This document shows, piece by piece, positions 38,732-49,796 of a stretch of 56,948 bases of DNA (position 1 is the first letter of the stretch; every line of letters starts with the position of its first letter). The DNA lies in contig NZ_NEEY01000009.1 of NCBI RefSeq assembly GCF_002252085.1, forward strand, positions 1 through 56,948, in the 5' to 3' direction. The DNA comes from Aerococcus sp. 1KP-2016. GTDB taxonomy: Bacteria > Bacillota > Bacilli > Lactobacillales > Aerococcaceae. The notes beneath the pieces were generated by a model. That model was not told the DNA's origin. It made no database searches and saw nothing but the letters and a program-made list of their open reading frames with translations. A program made the translations under genes and the position numbers.

Positions 38732-39946
38732 TTAAGGCTCTGGTTGAATAATGGTTACGTTATCCGTTGGTTCCCCATTCACTACTTCTTGAATATATGC
38801 TGGCGCAGATACGTTATGGTCTTCATCAAAAGTAATATCATAAGCAATACCTTGGTAATCTTTGGTAGCAGCGATAGCATCTCTAATTGCCGTCGAATCA
38901 GTTGAGTCTGCTGTGTCAACGGCATTCATTACCATATTTGCCGCATCGTAGGCAACAGCTGAAAACATGTCTGGTTCTGTGCCAATTTTTTCAACATAAG
39001 CATTATAAAAATCTTGAACTTCTTGAGGTGAATCCTCGGTATAGACAAAGTGTGCCACATAGTATACATTTGTCATATTTTCTGCCCCTGCTAGATCGAT
39101 AATATTTTGGTTACCCAAACCATTAGGACCTACAATTGCAATGTCAATGCCCATTTCTCGTGCCTGTTTAATGATTGGACCAGCTTCTTGGTAGTAACCA
39201 GCAATAAAAATGACATCAGGGTTTTGTGCTTTCACATTCGTTAGGACAGATGAAAAATCTGTGTCTCCTGAAATATACGATTCATCAACGACAACATCAC
39301 CTTCAAAGTTTTCAACGAAAATGTCAGTTAAATTTTGACCGTAATCAGTTGAATTATCTTTTAATACGGCTGCAGTTTTGTAACCTTGTTGGTTTGCAAA
39401 TTCAGCAATAGCAGAACCTTGGAAAGAAATTTGGAAACTAGTTCTGAAGAAATATTCCCACACACTACCGGTTTCAGCGTTTATCGTAGCGTTATCGACC
39501 GTTGTCGTTGCTGAAACAAAAGGCACTTGGGCTTTTTCAGCAATAGGTTGAGCAGCAAAAGTTAAAGCTGCAGTCGCTGGACCCAAAACCACATCATTAC
39601 CTTCATCAATTAAATAAGACATACCAGCAGCAGCTTCTTCAGGTGCTCCTTGATTATCATAAGATTGATACACGACTTCTTTGCCATCAATTCCACCTGC
39701 TGCATTCCGTTCTTCAACGGCCAACTGGACGGCGTTATCTTGAACAACACCATAGGCTGCTGTGGCGCCTGTTAATTCCCACAACCCACCAATATTAACC
39801 GTATCTGACGCTTCACTTGTAGCCGATGAACTAGATGTATCATTTGCAGTTGAAGTTGCTGTTGTCGTTACCGAAGAACACCCTGCTACAATAAAAGTTG
39901 CTGAAAGTGCTGCTATGATAAGTGTTTTAAATTTGTTTTTTCTCAT
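38732..39946 (-). CDS. livJ: Branched-chain amino acid ABC transporter, substrate-binding lipoprotein
   Basis: 404 residues. Lipoprotein signal with lipobox IVAGC (Cys near residue 23), then a Ser/Thr-rich linker, then a LivJ/LivK type I periplasmic-binding fold (VNIGGLWELTGATAAYG, NAAGGIDGKEVVYQSYDNQG, ATAALTFAAQPIAE). ATG has AGGGAG upstream. The leader encodes a Leu-rich peptide and an attenuator (40035-40226), which supports leucine or BCAA control and uptake. The permease and ATPase genes (livHMGF) that usually follow are absent here. Confidence 0.9.
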   Translation of the reverse strand: MRKNKFKTLIIAALSATFIVAGCSSVTTTATSTANDTSSSSATSEASDTVNIGGLWELTGATAAYGVVQDNAVQLAVEERNAAGGIDGKEVVYQSYDNQGAPEEAAAGMSYLIDEGNDVVLGPATAALTFAAQPIAEKAQVPFVSATTTVDNATINAETGSVWEYFFRTSFQISFQGSAIAEFANQQGYKTAAVLKDNSTDYGQNLTDIFVENFEGDVVVDESYISGDTDFSSVLTNVKAQNPDVIFIAGYYQEAGPIIKQAREMGIDIAIVGPNGLGNQNIIDLAGAENMTNVYYVAHFVYTEDSPQEVQDFYNAYVEKIGTEPDMFSAVAYDAANMVMNAVDTADSTDSTAIRDAIAATKDYQGIAYDITFDEDHNVSAPAYIQEVVNGEPTDNVTIIQPEP

Positions 39947-40034
39947 TTTTAACGCTCCCTAGTTTTTGTCCATTTGCCTACCCGATACAAACCTTAAATC
40001 ACCATACTTATCAGTTGCATCTTTGTTTACGGCC

Positions 40035-40075
40035 AATAAAAAAGACGCCAGCCCCGCGTTACGGGCTGACGTCTT
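40035..40075 (-). terminator. Attenuator terminator of livJ
   Basis: On the minus strand AAGACGTCAGCCC pairs with GGGCTGGCGTCTT (one G-U pair) followed by TTTTTTATT, about 90 bases before the livJ start. Its 5' arm can instead pair with CGGGCT upstream (40088-40083), so it is conditional. Confidence 0.85.
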
Positions 40076-40130
40076 AGTTAAGAGCCCGTATTTCACGAGA
40101 AATAGGACTCTACAATATATAGTAGAATCC
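40062..40130 (-). promoter_or_regulatory. Alternative hairpins of the livJ attenuator
   Basis: Directly after the leader stop codon: hairpin A, GGATTCTAC with GTAGAGTCC (40130-40105). Hairpin B, GAGTCCTATTTC with GAAATACGGGCTC (40110-40082), uses the 3' arm of A. Hairpin AT, CGGGCT with AGCCCG (40088-40062), uses the 3' arm of B and the 5' arm of the terminator. A plus AT gives read-through; B plus terminator gives termination. Confidence 0.75.
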
Positions 40131-40226
40131 TCAGTTAACTAATAATAATAAGTTTTGATGTGGGCAGATAGAAATAATACGCATTTGGGTAAAATTCATT
40201 TGTTTCATTTTATTCACTGCAATCAT
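40131..40226 (-). CDS. livJ leader peptide (31 residues, Leu4-Val)
   Basis: ATG at 40226 is preceded by GGGAGG at 8 bases. The frame ends HQNLLLLVN followed by TGA; the four leucines are all TTA codons, and two Ile codons and one more occur a little earlier (MRIISI). Hairpin A starts on the base after the stop codon. A peptide this short with a run of regulatory codons, a strong ribosome binding site and a following attenuator matches leader peptides of leu/ilv operons. It is too short for ordinary gene finding. Confidence 0.82.
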   Translation of the reverse strand: MIAVNKMKQMNFTQMRIISICPHQNLLLLVN

Positions 40227-40258
40227 TACTTCTACCTCCCTCTCTTTAAGATATTTAT

Positions 40259-40287
40259 AATATAACAAATAGAATGATAAAAAACAA
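40259..40287 (-). promoter_or_regulatory. SigA-type promoter of the livJ leader
   Basis: -35 TTGTTT (40287-40282), 17-base spacer, -10 TATATT (40264-40259). The predicted start is about 40251, some 25 bases before the leader peptide ATG. Confidence 0.65.
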
Positions 40288-40342
40288 GTCATAAACTAAT
40301 CTTTTTTTAATTAAATGTAATTTTTTTTAATAAAAATCTCAT

Positions 40343-42493
40343 TTAATTGGCGATTGGTAACATACTTAAGCCGATTCGCCCTTTTTGTTCATCGATTTCA
40401 GACACCCATACGTCGATGATGTCTCCCACTGACACAATATCAGCAGGATTTGATACAAACTTCTTAGACATACGTGAAATATGTACTAATCCATCTTGTT
40501 TTACCCCAACGTCAACAAAAGCTCCAAAATCAACAACATTTCTCACGGTACCTTGTAATTGCATACCAATTTTTAAATCCTTTAGTGTTTGGACATCAGA
40601 ACGTAAAATTGGCGCTTCAACATCTTCACGTGGATCACGTCCCGGTGTTAATAACGCTTTTTGAATATCTACTAGCGTTTCTTTACCAATTTCAAATTGG
40701 GTAGATAATCGATTCAAGTCTAAATCAGCAATTTTGCTACGATTTTCTTCAGCTTGAATATCTTCAACAGCAATATTTAGTTCTTTCAATATAGCTGTTA
40801 CCGTGCCATAAATTTCTGGATGAATACCCGTATTATCAAGTATGTTATCTCCACCAGGAATACGAATAAAACCTACAGCTTGTTCATAAGTTTTAGGGCC
40901 AAGACGTTTGACTTTCGCTAATTGTTTACGGTTTGTAAAAATACCATTTTCATTTCGGTAGGCAACCACATTTTTAGCAACAGCCATAGATAGCCCTGCA
41001 ACATGACTTAACAATGATGCCGATGCTGTATTTAGATTTACACCAACCCGGTTAACAGCAGTTTCTACAGTAAAATCTAGCATTTCGGCCAGTTCTTTTT
41101 GAGAAACGTCATGTTGGTATTGACCAACACCAATGGCTTTAGGATCAATTTTCACCAATTCTGCTAGTGGATCTTGCAAACGACGAGCAATAGAAACGGC
41201 AGATCGTTCTTCGACATTAAAATCTGGAAATTCTTCACGGGCGATATCACTTGCAGAATATACTGAAGCGCCTGCTTCATTTACAATCGAATAGACTAAA
41301 TCTAAATTATTGGCTTGAATTTGTTCTGCAACGAATAATTCAGATTCACGTGATGCTGTACCATTACCAATTGCGACCATTTCAACATGATAATCCGTTA
41401 CTAATTGATTGAATTTACGAGCAGCTTCTTCTTTTTTGTTGACTGGTGCATGTGGATAAATCACATCTTTGGCTAATACTCTTCCAGTTGCATCAACAAT
41501 AGCTAGTTTACATCCTGTTCTGAATGCAGGATCTAAACCAAGCACTGTCCGTCCCTGCAATGGTGGTTGCATTAATAAGTGACCCAAATTTTCTGAGAAT
41601 GTATGAATGGCATGTTTTTCCGCTGTTTCTGTTAAACTTGAACGAATTTCTCTTTCAATAGATGGTTTCAGGAAACGATCTAAAGCGTCTTGAATTGCCG
41701 CTTGAATTTCACGAGTAGAAACGGGGCGACCGAGAATAAATTTATTGACTAAATGTTTAATAATTGGGAATTCATCGCTCTCAACTGAAACATTTAGCAC
41801 TTTTAATTTCTCGCCACGGTTTATGGCCAATATTTGATACGGTTTTAAATTTACGATGTTTTGGCTAAAATCATAATAAATCTCGAAGGTAGCTTTTTCA
41901 TCTTCAGCATTTTTACGTTTTACACTTACTAAGTTCCCTTCTCTGAGTGTATATTTACGTAACCATGCACGAATATCAGCATCCTCAGAAATCCATTCTG
42001 CCATAATTTCATGGGCACCTGCTAACGCAGCTTCGGTATCTACAATATCTTCATTTAGATATTGGCTTGCTACTTCTGTCACATTACCTGTCGTAGGAGA
42101 GGAGAATAACCATTGTGCAAGGCCTTCTAACCCATTTTCTTTTGCAATAGTAGCTTTGGTACGTCTTTTTTGTTTAAATGGCGCATATAAATCTTCAACT
42201 GTTTGTAACACGGTGGCTTTTTTGATTTTGTCAGCCAGTTCTTTCGTCAGTTTACCCTGCTCTTCTATAGTAGAAAGTACGGATGCTTTACGTTCTTCCA
42301 ATTGTTTGGTGTATTGGTATGCGTGTTCGATATCACGTATCGCAACCTCATCCAATGATTGTGTCGCTTCTTTACGATATCGAGCAATAAATGGTACTGT
42401 ATTGCCCTCTTCAAGCAGACTCAAAACACTTTCTATTTGCTTTTGAGTAAATGGTAACTGATTATTTATAATTTGAATGTAAGATGATTCCAT
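40343..42493 (-). CDS. tex: Tex family RNA-binding transcription accessory protein
   Basis: 716 residues from ATG 42493 (AAAGGTG upstream). N-terminal helical Tex domain (ESVLSLLEEGNTVPFIARYRKEAT), YqgF/RNase H-like domain (VLGLDPAFRTGCKLAIVD), helix-hairpin-helix (LGPKTYEQAVGFIRI) and a C-terminal S1 domain (GTVRNVVDFGAFVDVGVKQDGLVHISRMS). Cytoplasmic nucleic-acid-binding protein linked to transcription and stress tolerance. It lies upstream of the livJ leader on the same strand, with an independent livJ promoter between them. Confidence 0.96.
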   Translation of the reverse strand: MESSYIQIINNQLPFTQKQIESVLSLLEEGNTVPFIARYRKEATQSLDEVAIRDIEHAYQYTKQLEERKASVLSTIEEQGKLTKELADKIKKATVLQTVEDLYAPFKQKRRTKATIAKENGLEGLAQWLFSSPTTGNVTEVASQYLNEDIVDTEAALAGAHEIMAEWISEDADIRAWLRKYTLREGNLVSVKRKNAEDEKATFEIYYDFSQNIVNLKPYQILAINRGEKLKVLNVSVESDEFPIIKHLVNKFILGRPVSTREIQAAIQDALDRFLKPSIEREIRSSLTETAEKHAIHTFSENLGHLLMQPPLQGRTVLGLDPAFRTGCKLAIVDATGRVLAKDVIYPHAPVNKKEEAARKFNQLVTDYHVEMVAIGNGTASRESELFVAEQIQANNLDLVYSIVNEAGASVYSASDIAREEFPDFNVEERSAVSIARRLQDPLAELVKIDPKAIGVGQYQHDVSQKELAEMLDFTVETAVNRVGVNLNTASASLLSHVAGLSMAVAKNVVAYRNENGIFTNRKQLAKVKRLGPKTYEQAVGFIRIPGGDNILDNTGIHPEIYGTVTAILKELNIAVEDIQAEENRSKIADLDLNRLSTQFEIGKETLVDIQKALLTPGRDPREDVEAPILRSDVQTLKDLKIGMQLQGTVRNVVDFGAFVDVGVKQDGLVHISRMSKKFVSNPADIVSVGDIIDVWVSEIDEQKGRIGLSMLPIAN

Positions 42494-42601
42494 ATTCAAC
42501 ACCTTTCTCTGTTCACGAACAATCATTATATAACAAAATTTGCACTTTCGCTATTGTTCAAACTTATCTCATGTTTTCGTAAGAAAAATTACGATTATTT
42601 A

Positions 42602-42630
42602 TTGCAATTTTATCTCAGATAAAATATAAT
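42602..42630 (+). promoter_or_regulatory. SigA-type promoter of the Mn2+ riboswitch transcript
   Basis: -35 TTGCAA (42602-42607), 17-base spacer, -10 TATAAT (42625-42630), about 20 bases before the aptamer. Confidence 0.7.
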
Positions 42631-42649
42631 TAGCCTATACTTAAAACAG

Positions 42650-42783
42650 TTCCATAAGGGAGTAATCAGCGATTTTGAATCGTGGCGGCGCCAACATATC
42701 CGGCAGATACCTGCTGGTGTCGTCTTAAAAGATGAGACTTATGGCTACTTCCATCATTGGAGTAGTCATAGGTCTTTTTTTTG
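42650..42783 (+). promoter_or_regulatory. yybP-ykoY (Mn2+) riboswitch with terminator
   Basis: Conserved aptamer pieces: AAGGGAGTA, then a hairpin CAGCGATTTTGAATCGTGG, then GCCAACATATCCGG and CAGATACCTGCTGG, closing toward GATGAGACTTATG. The expression platform is a strong hairpin GACTTATGGCTACTTCC / GGAGTAGTCATAGGTC followed by eight T (42736-42782). In this class Mn2+ binding stops termination and turns on Mn2+ export. It directly precedes the P-type ATPase gene. Confidence 0.88.
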
Positions 42784-42841
42784 GAGATAGGTCCTGGAAA
42801 ACGTTTTAAGCATAATAAAATTTAGGATGGAGAGATGGTTA

Positions 42842-45559
42842 ATGGCAGAAAATAAGAATAATCAAACATTCTTTACTCAAGAAACTGACCAAGTTTTAGC
42901 AAATTTAAACGCAACCACTGAAGGTTTAACAAATGCTGAAGCAAAAAGTCGTTTAGAGCAGAATGGTAAAAATGAATTAAAGGAAGGTGCTCGTAAGACT
43001 ACCCTTCAAAAATTCTTTGATCAATTTAAAGATTTAATGATTATTATCCTATTAATTGCAGCAGCACTTTCAGTTATCTTAGAAGGAGTTAATGGTGCAG
43101 TTGATGCGGTTATTATCTTAGCGGTTGTTTTAATTAATGCAATCATGGGTGTAATTCAAGAAAACAAAGCTGAGGATGCAATTGACTCACTTAAAAAAAT
43201 GTCATCACCACGTGCAAATGTTCGTCGTGATGGTGAAATCCAATCAATTGATTCTGCGGAAATCGTTGTTGGGGATGTAGTTGTACTTGAAGCTGGTGAT
43301 GTAGTACCTGCGGATATGCGTTTATTCAAAACTAGCTCATTACAAATTGAAGAAGCAGCACTAACAGGTGAATCTTTACCAGTAACAAAAGATACAGCTG
43401 TTGTTGATGCTGAAGCTGGTATTGGTGACCGTGTAAACATGGCATTCTCATCTACAAACGTAACTTACGGACGTGGTGAAGGTGTCGTTACTTCAACAGG
43501 TATGGATACTGAAGTTGGTAATATCGCAGAAATGCTTGAAAATGCTGACAAAAAAATCACACCATTACAAGAAAACATGAATGCTTTAACTCGATTCTTA
43601 ACATATGCAATCGTAATTATCGCTGTTGTTATTTTCTTCATTGGTTTATTACGTGGTTTTGGATGGGTAGAAATGTTACTTACTGCAATTTCAATTGCCG
43701 TTGCAGCCCTTCCAGAAGGTTTACCAGCAATCTCTACAATTATCTTAGCGTTAGGTACGCAAAAGATGGCTGACCGAAATGCCTTAGTACGTAAACTACC
43801 TGCTGTAGAAACTTTAGGTGGTACTGAAGTAATCTGTTCAGATAAGACTGGTACATTAACACAAAACAAGATGACAATTGAAAAAGTTTACTACAATGGT
43901 GAACTTCACAATGCTTCTGAAAAAATCGATCATAACGAACCTGTTTTCCGTATTATGAATATGGCAAATGATGCATCAATCGCTAATGACGGTTCGCTTG
44001 CAGGTGATCCTACTGAAACTGCAATGATTCAATTTGGTTTTGACCAAGGTTACGACGTACGTGACACAATCAAAGTACAACCTCGTGTAGGTGAAGTACC
44101 ATTCGATTCTGACCGTAAAATGTCTACTACAGTTCATGAAACTTTAGGTGAAGAACAAGCAAATGGTAAATACGTTTCAATGACTAAAGGTGCGCCTGAT
44201 GTAATTATTGAAAGATCTACACATTACCTAAAAAATGGTGAAATCTTACCATTAGATGAAGCTGCTCGTGAAGAATTATTAGAAGCTAACCACGGTATGG
44301 CTATCCAAGCATTACGTGTATTAGCAATGTCTTACCGTTACATTAATGAATTACCTTCAGAGTATACAACTGATACGTTAGAACACGATTTAATCTTTGC
44401 TGGTATGGTTGGTGAAATCGACCCTGAACGTCCAGAAGCGCGTGATTCTATTGCAACAGCTAAAAAAGCTGGTATCCGTACTGTAATGATTACTGGTGAC
44501 CATAAAGATACAGCCGCTGCGATTGCTGCACGTCTTGGTATCATTCAAGAAGGTCAAGAAGAAGCTGTTACTACAGGTGCTCATTTAAATGAAATGTCTG
44601 ACGAAGAGTTAGCAGCAAAAGTTGAACAATACTCAGTTTACGCACGTGTATCTCCAGAACATAAAGTACGTATTGTATCTGCGTGGCAATCACACGATAA
44701 AGTTGTTGCAATGACTGGTGACGGTGTTAACGATGCCCCTTCATTAAAACAAGCTGATATTGGTATTGGTATGGGTATCACTGGTACTGAAGTTTCTAAA
44801 GGTGCTTCTGACATGGTCTTAGCTGATGATAACTTTGCTACAATCATTACTGCCATTGAAGAAGGTCGTAAAGTATTCTCAAATATCCAAAAAGCTGTAC
44901 AGTTCTTACTATCAGCTAACTTGGGTGAAGTAATGACTTTATTTGTTGCTACTATGTTAGGTTGGTCAATTTTAGCACCAATCCATATCTTATGGATTAA
45001 CTTGGTAACTGATACCTTCCCTGCAATTGCATTAGGTCTTGAAGATGCTGAATCAGATGTAATGGAACATAAACCACGTGGTCGTTCAGGTAACTTATTA
45101 TCTAACGGTGTATTACCTTCAATTATCTATCAAGGTATCTACGAAGGTGCTGTGACATTATTTGTATTCTGGTATGGTTCTTACCAAATGGGTGTTCCTT
45201 TAGAAGATGCTGAAGCAATGGCTTTCTTAACATTAGCATTCATCCAATTGTTCCATGCTTACAACTCTAAATCTGTATTTAAATCTCTATTCTCTTCAAA
45301 TCCATTCAACAATAAATGGTTAAATATCGCTACATTAGCATCGACTGTTCTTATGTTAATCACTGTATTCATCCCTGGCTTAAACAATGCCTTCGGTACA
45401 GTCCACTTATTAGGTGACCCAATGGCACCACAAATGTGGTCAGTGATTATCTTATCAGCTGCTTCTGTAATACCATATGTAGAGCTTGGTAAATTTATCA
45501 TCCGTGCAACTGGTTTAGATGAAAAATTTGATGCTGGTTCAGATCAAAACAAACGTTAA
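42842..45559 (+). CDS. P2A-type cation-transporting ATPase (Ca2+/Mn2+ efflux)
   Basis: 905 residues from ATG 42842 (GGAG about 9 bases upstream; an ATG five codons earlier overlaps its own site). N-terminal cation ATPase domain, PEGLPA in membrane helix 4 (about residue 290), phosphorylated Asp in DKTGTLTQNKM (about 334), TGDGVNDAPSLK hinge (about 625), C-terminal membrane domain. The sequence type is the calcium pump family. The manganese riboswitch in front makes Mn2+ export, as in lactococcal YoaB, the likely physiological task. Confidence 0.95.
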   Translation: MAENKNNQTFFTQETDQVLANLNATTEGLTNAEAKSRLEQNGKNELKEGARKTTLQKFFDQFKDLMIIILLIAAALSVILEGVNGAVDAVIILAVVLINAIMGVIQENKAEDAIDSLKKMSSPRANVRRDGEIQSIDSAEIVVGDVVVLEAGDVVPADMRLFKTSSLQIEEAALTGESLPVTKDTAVVDAEAGIGDRVNMAFSSTNVTYGRGEGVVTSTGMDTEVGNIAEMLENADKKITPLQENMNALTRFLTYAIVIIAVVIFFIGLLRGFGWVEMLLTAISIAVAALPEGLPAISTIILALGTQKMADRNALVRKLPAVETLGGTEVICSDKTGTLTQNKMTIEKVYYNGELHNASEKIDHNEPVFRIMNMANDASIANDGSLAGDPTETAMIQFGFDQGYDVRDTIKVQPRVGEVPFDSDRKMSTTVHETLGEEQANGKYVSMTKGAPDVIIERSTHYLKNGEILPLDEAAREELLEANHGMAIQALRVLAMSYRYINELPSEYTTDTLEHDLIFAGMVGEIDPERPEARDSIATAKKAGIRTVMITGDHKDTAAAIAARLGIIQEGQEEAVTTGAHLNEMSDEELAAKVEQYSVYARVSPEHKVRIVSAWQSHDKVVAMTGDGVNDAPSLKQADIGIGMGITGTEVSKGASDMVLADDNFATIITAIEEGRKVFSNIQKAVQFLLSANLGEVMTLFVATMLGWSILAPIHILWINLVTDTFPAIALGLEDAESDVMEHKPRGRSGNLLSNGVLPSIIYQGIYEGAVTLFVFWYGSYQMGVPLEDAEAMAFLTLAFIQLFHAYNSKSVFKSLFSSNPFNNKWLNIATLASTVLMLITVFIPGLNNAFGTVHLLGDPMAPQMWSVIILSAASVIPYVELGKFIIRATGLDEKFDAGSDQNKR

Positions 45560-45590
45560 TTCATCGCTTATCCAATTATATGAATAACAA

Positions 45591-45623
45591 AAAAGTGGCT
45601 GGGTTATCCCAGTCACTTTTTTT
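45591..45623 (+). terminator. Terminator after the P-type ATPase gene
   Basis: AAAAGTGGCTGGG and CCCAGTCACTTTT form a stem with a TTAT loop, followed by TTT. The stem again shares GTGGCTGGG with the repeat ends. Confidence 0.9.
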
Positions 45624-45708
45624 ATATCACCTTATAAGTATTTCTTGTAGATACGGGTTGGTATTGTTACTATAAAATTATCACTAACATTTCTATAAGG
45701 AGGTTTTT

Positions 45709-47016
45709 ATGGCGCACGCACTTGACCAAAGGCTACAACAATTATTGGCCTATTATTTTGATCAAACGGCAATTAAGCCCCTTTTCTTTTTTACTTTGGC
45801 AATAGTATTTATCCTATTTGGCCTTAGTATTCAACCGTTACCTAGCATTATCGACGGCTATTGGACAATTTTGATATCACCTAGTAATTTGATCACTGAT
45901 TACTTTGCAGTTGGAGGTATAGGTGCAACTTTTATAAATGTTGGATCTTTATTATTAGTCAATACATATCTTATTCAAAAACGGGTATCCAAAATATCTG
46001 GTCCTTTACTAGCAGCTATGATGACTGTTATGGGTTTTTCATTTTTCGGTAAAAATTTGTATAACACCATCCCATTTTTTTTTGGAACCTATTTTTATTC
46101 CAAGTATAGTGGCAATAGCTTATCTAGATTGATGATTGCTGCCCTTTTTGCATCAGCTTTAAGTCCAGTGGTATCCATTATCACCTTTGGACAGGATCTA
46201 CCAATCTATCTAAGTATGCCTATTGGTATTGCAGTTGGTGTTATCATTGGTTTTGTTATCCACCCTGTAGCAGCAAGTTTCTTGCGTTTTCACCAAGGGT
46301 ATAATCTGTATAACATAGGATTTACAGCGGGTGTTATCGGTATGATTGTCACTTCTATCATGCTGATTTTCCAGTGGCCAGTAACCTATACAATAGAAAC
46401 GAAGGAAATCACAAGCCCCTACATTACCCTCCTGTTTATTTGCTTATCATTAAGCTTATTCTTATCAGGTTTTGTTTTAAACGGTTATAGTATGAAGAAT
46501 TATCTGAAAATTTCTAAAATTCCAGGCCGTTTAATTACTGATTTTGTTACTGAATTGGGCACCCCCATCACTTTGATGAATATGGGGATACAAGGTTTAC
46601 TGGCTTTATCATATGTTTTTCTTGTAGGTGGACATTTAGATGGTGCCGTTATCGGGGGTGTATTAACGGTTATTGGTTTTTCGGCATTTGGAAAACACCC
46701 ATTCAATGCTACGCCTGTGGTATTAGGTGTCTTCTTGATGCAGACGGCGATGAGTGTTGGTAGTCCAAGTTCAACAAATTCGTTACTTGCCGCCTTATTT
46801 GGCACAACGCTAGCGCCAATTACTGGTTCATATGGATTCTTTGCTGGAATGATTGCAGGGGCATTACATGCTGCTGTTGTACAAAATACCAGTGATACAC
46901 ATGCTGGATTAAATCTTTATAATAATGGCTTTTCTGGAGGATTTGTCGCAGCATTTCTAGTACCATTACTAGATGTTATTAAGGAGAGAAAGCATAATAA
47001 TGAGAGAACACGTTAA
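45709..47016 (+). CDS. DUF1576 multi-pass membrane protein
   Basis: 435 residues, almost wholly hydrophobic, with ten or more probable membrane helices and internal similarity between halves: DYFAVGGIGATFINVGSLLLVN and GFSFFGKNLYNTIPFFFGTYFY in the first half recur as MGIQGLLALSYV and GFSAFGKHPFNATPVVLGVFL in the second. This suggests an inverted or tandem two-fold transporter. Matches my memory of DUF1576. No substrate is known. Strong AAGGAGG before ATG. It overlaps the next gene by 17 bases. Confidence 0.8.
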   Translation: MAHALDQRLQQLLAYYFDQTAIKPLFFFTLAIVFILFGLSIQPLPSIIDGYWTILISPSNLITDYFAVGGIGATFINVGSLLLVNTYLIQKRVSKISGPLLAAMMTVMGFSFFGKNLYNTIPFFFGTYFYSKYSGNSLSRLMIAALFASALSPVVSIITFGQDLPIYLSMPIGIAVGVIIGFVIHPVAASFLRFHQGYNLYNIGFTAGVIGMIVTSIMLIFQWPVTYTIETKEITSPYITLLFICLSLSLFLSGFVLNGYSMKNYLKISKIPGRLITDFVTELGTPITLMNMGIQGLLALSYVFLVGGHLDGAVIGGVLTVIGFSAFGKHPFNATPVVLGVFLMQTAMSVGSPSSTNSLLAALFGTTLAPITGSYGFFAGMIAGALHAAVVQNTSDTHAGLNLYNNGFSGGFVAAFLVPLLDVIKERKHNNERTR

Positions 47017-47347
47017 AGTAAACCGGATTGTATCCGAATTTATGAATTTTTTTGAATCATATCATATCCATAGATATACAATGGATCTATCAATTGCAGA
47101 AGATAAATTGGCTACCTCTGTGATTAAATTTACAGGTAAAAGAGCTCATCTACCCCAACGATTTATTGATGATTTGGATCTTTTAAATGGACCAAGACAA
47201 GTGGAATTTGAATATTATTATGAAGATTTACTTGGTTCTAGAGATGATTCATTTAGCATTGAAATTTTATCTGCATCTATCGATTATGTGACCTATACAG
47301 TAACCGATGTCGGCTTTGAAATTTTAATCGAACGGGTTCATCAATAA
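47000..47347 (+). CDS. Hypothetical protein coupled to the DUF1576 gene
   Basis: 115 residues from ATG 47000 (AAGGAGAG upstream), starting inside the end of the DUF1576 gene. Soluble, acidic, no signal peptide. I recognise no domain. The overlap implies translational coupling and a shared task with the membrane protein, perhaps as a cytoplasmic regulator or subunit. It ends at the edge of repeat copy 3. Confidence 0.7.
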   Translation: MREHVKVNRIVSEFMNFFESYHIHRYTMDLSIAEDKLATSVIKFTGKRAHLPQRFIDDLDLLNGPRQVEFEYYYEDLLGSRDDSFSIEILSASIDYVTYTVTDVGFEILIERVHQ

Positions 47348-47350
47348 AAA

Positions 47351-47598
47351 GTGGCTGGAACAAATAATTAAAATCATAGATTTTTCGTCCTTACAGTGCA
47401 CGTTCTTTGTGAGCCATGAGACCATTGAAAGCCAAGGTCTCGATTTCATCTTCTTTCACGGCTAAAGAACTACACTTTCAGTCCTTTTATCTGTTCCCAT
47501 GATATATTTCAATCAAAATTTATAAGCATTTCTTCAAAGTAAAAAGGCGTACACAACTCTTATTAAGAATTATGTACGCCTTTTTAGAGGCCTTTTTT
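47351..47598 (+). repeat. Structured intergenic repeat, copy 3
   Basis: Same orientation as copy 1. Left end GTGGCTGGAACAAA. The long part has TTTTTCGTCCTTACAGTG, a shortened inner loop (GAAAGCCAAGGTCTCGATTTC; one hairpin arm is missing compared with copies 1 and 2), CACGGCTAAAGAACTACAC and CTGTTCCCATGATATATTTC. The GGCGTACACAA / TTATGTACGCC hairpin lies at about 47543-47585. The right GTCCCAGCC end is absent. It fills the gap between converging genes (47347 and 47605). Confidence 0.88.
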
Positions 47599-47604
47599 GG
47601 TGTG

Positions 47605-49624
<2,020 letters not shown>

Positions 49625-49796
49625 TGTCAACCTCCTAACTTCTCATAAAAATAGTATACCATTTTACCTTTTATATTTTAATTTTACTGCTTGCATGTGG
49701 GCAATTTTAAAAATCTAATAATATTATTGCCTTAAGATGTTATTTATTAAAATTGTTGATATAATAAGGAGTGGAATAACTAATGGAGGTGAGTTT

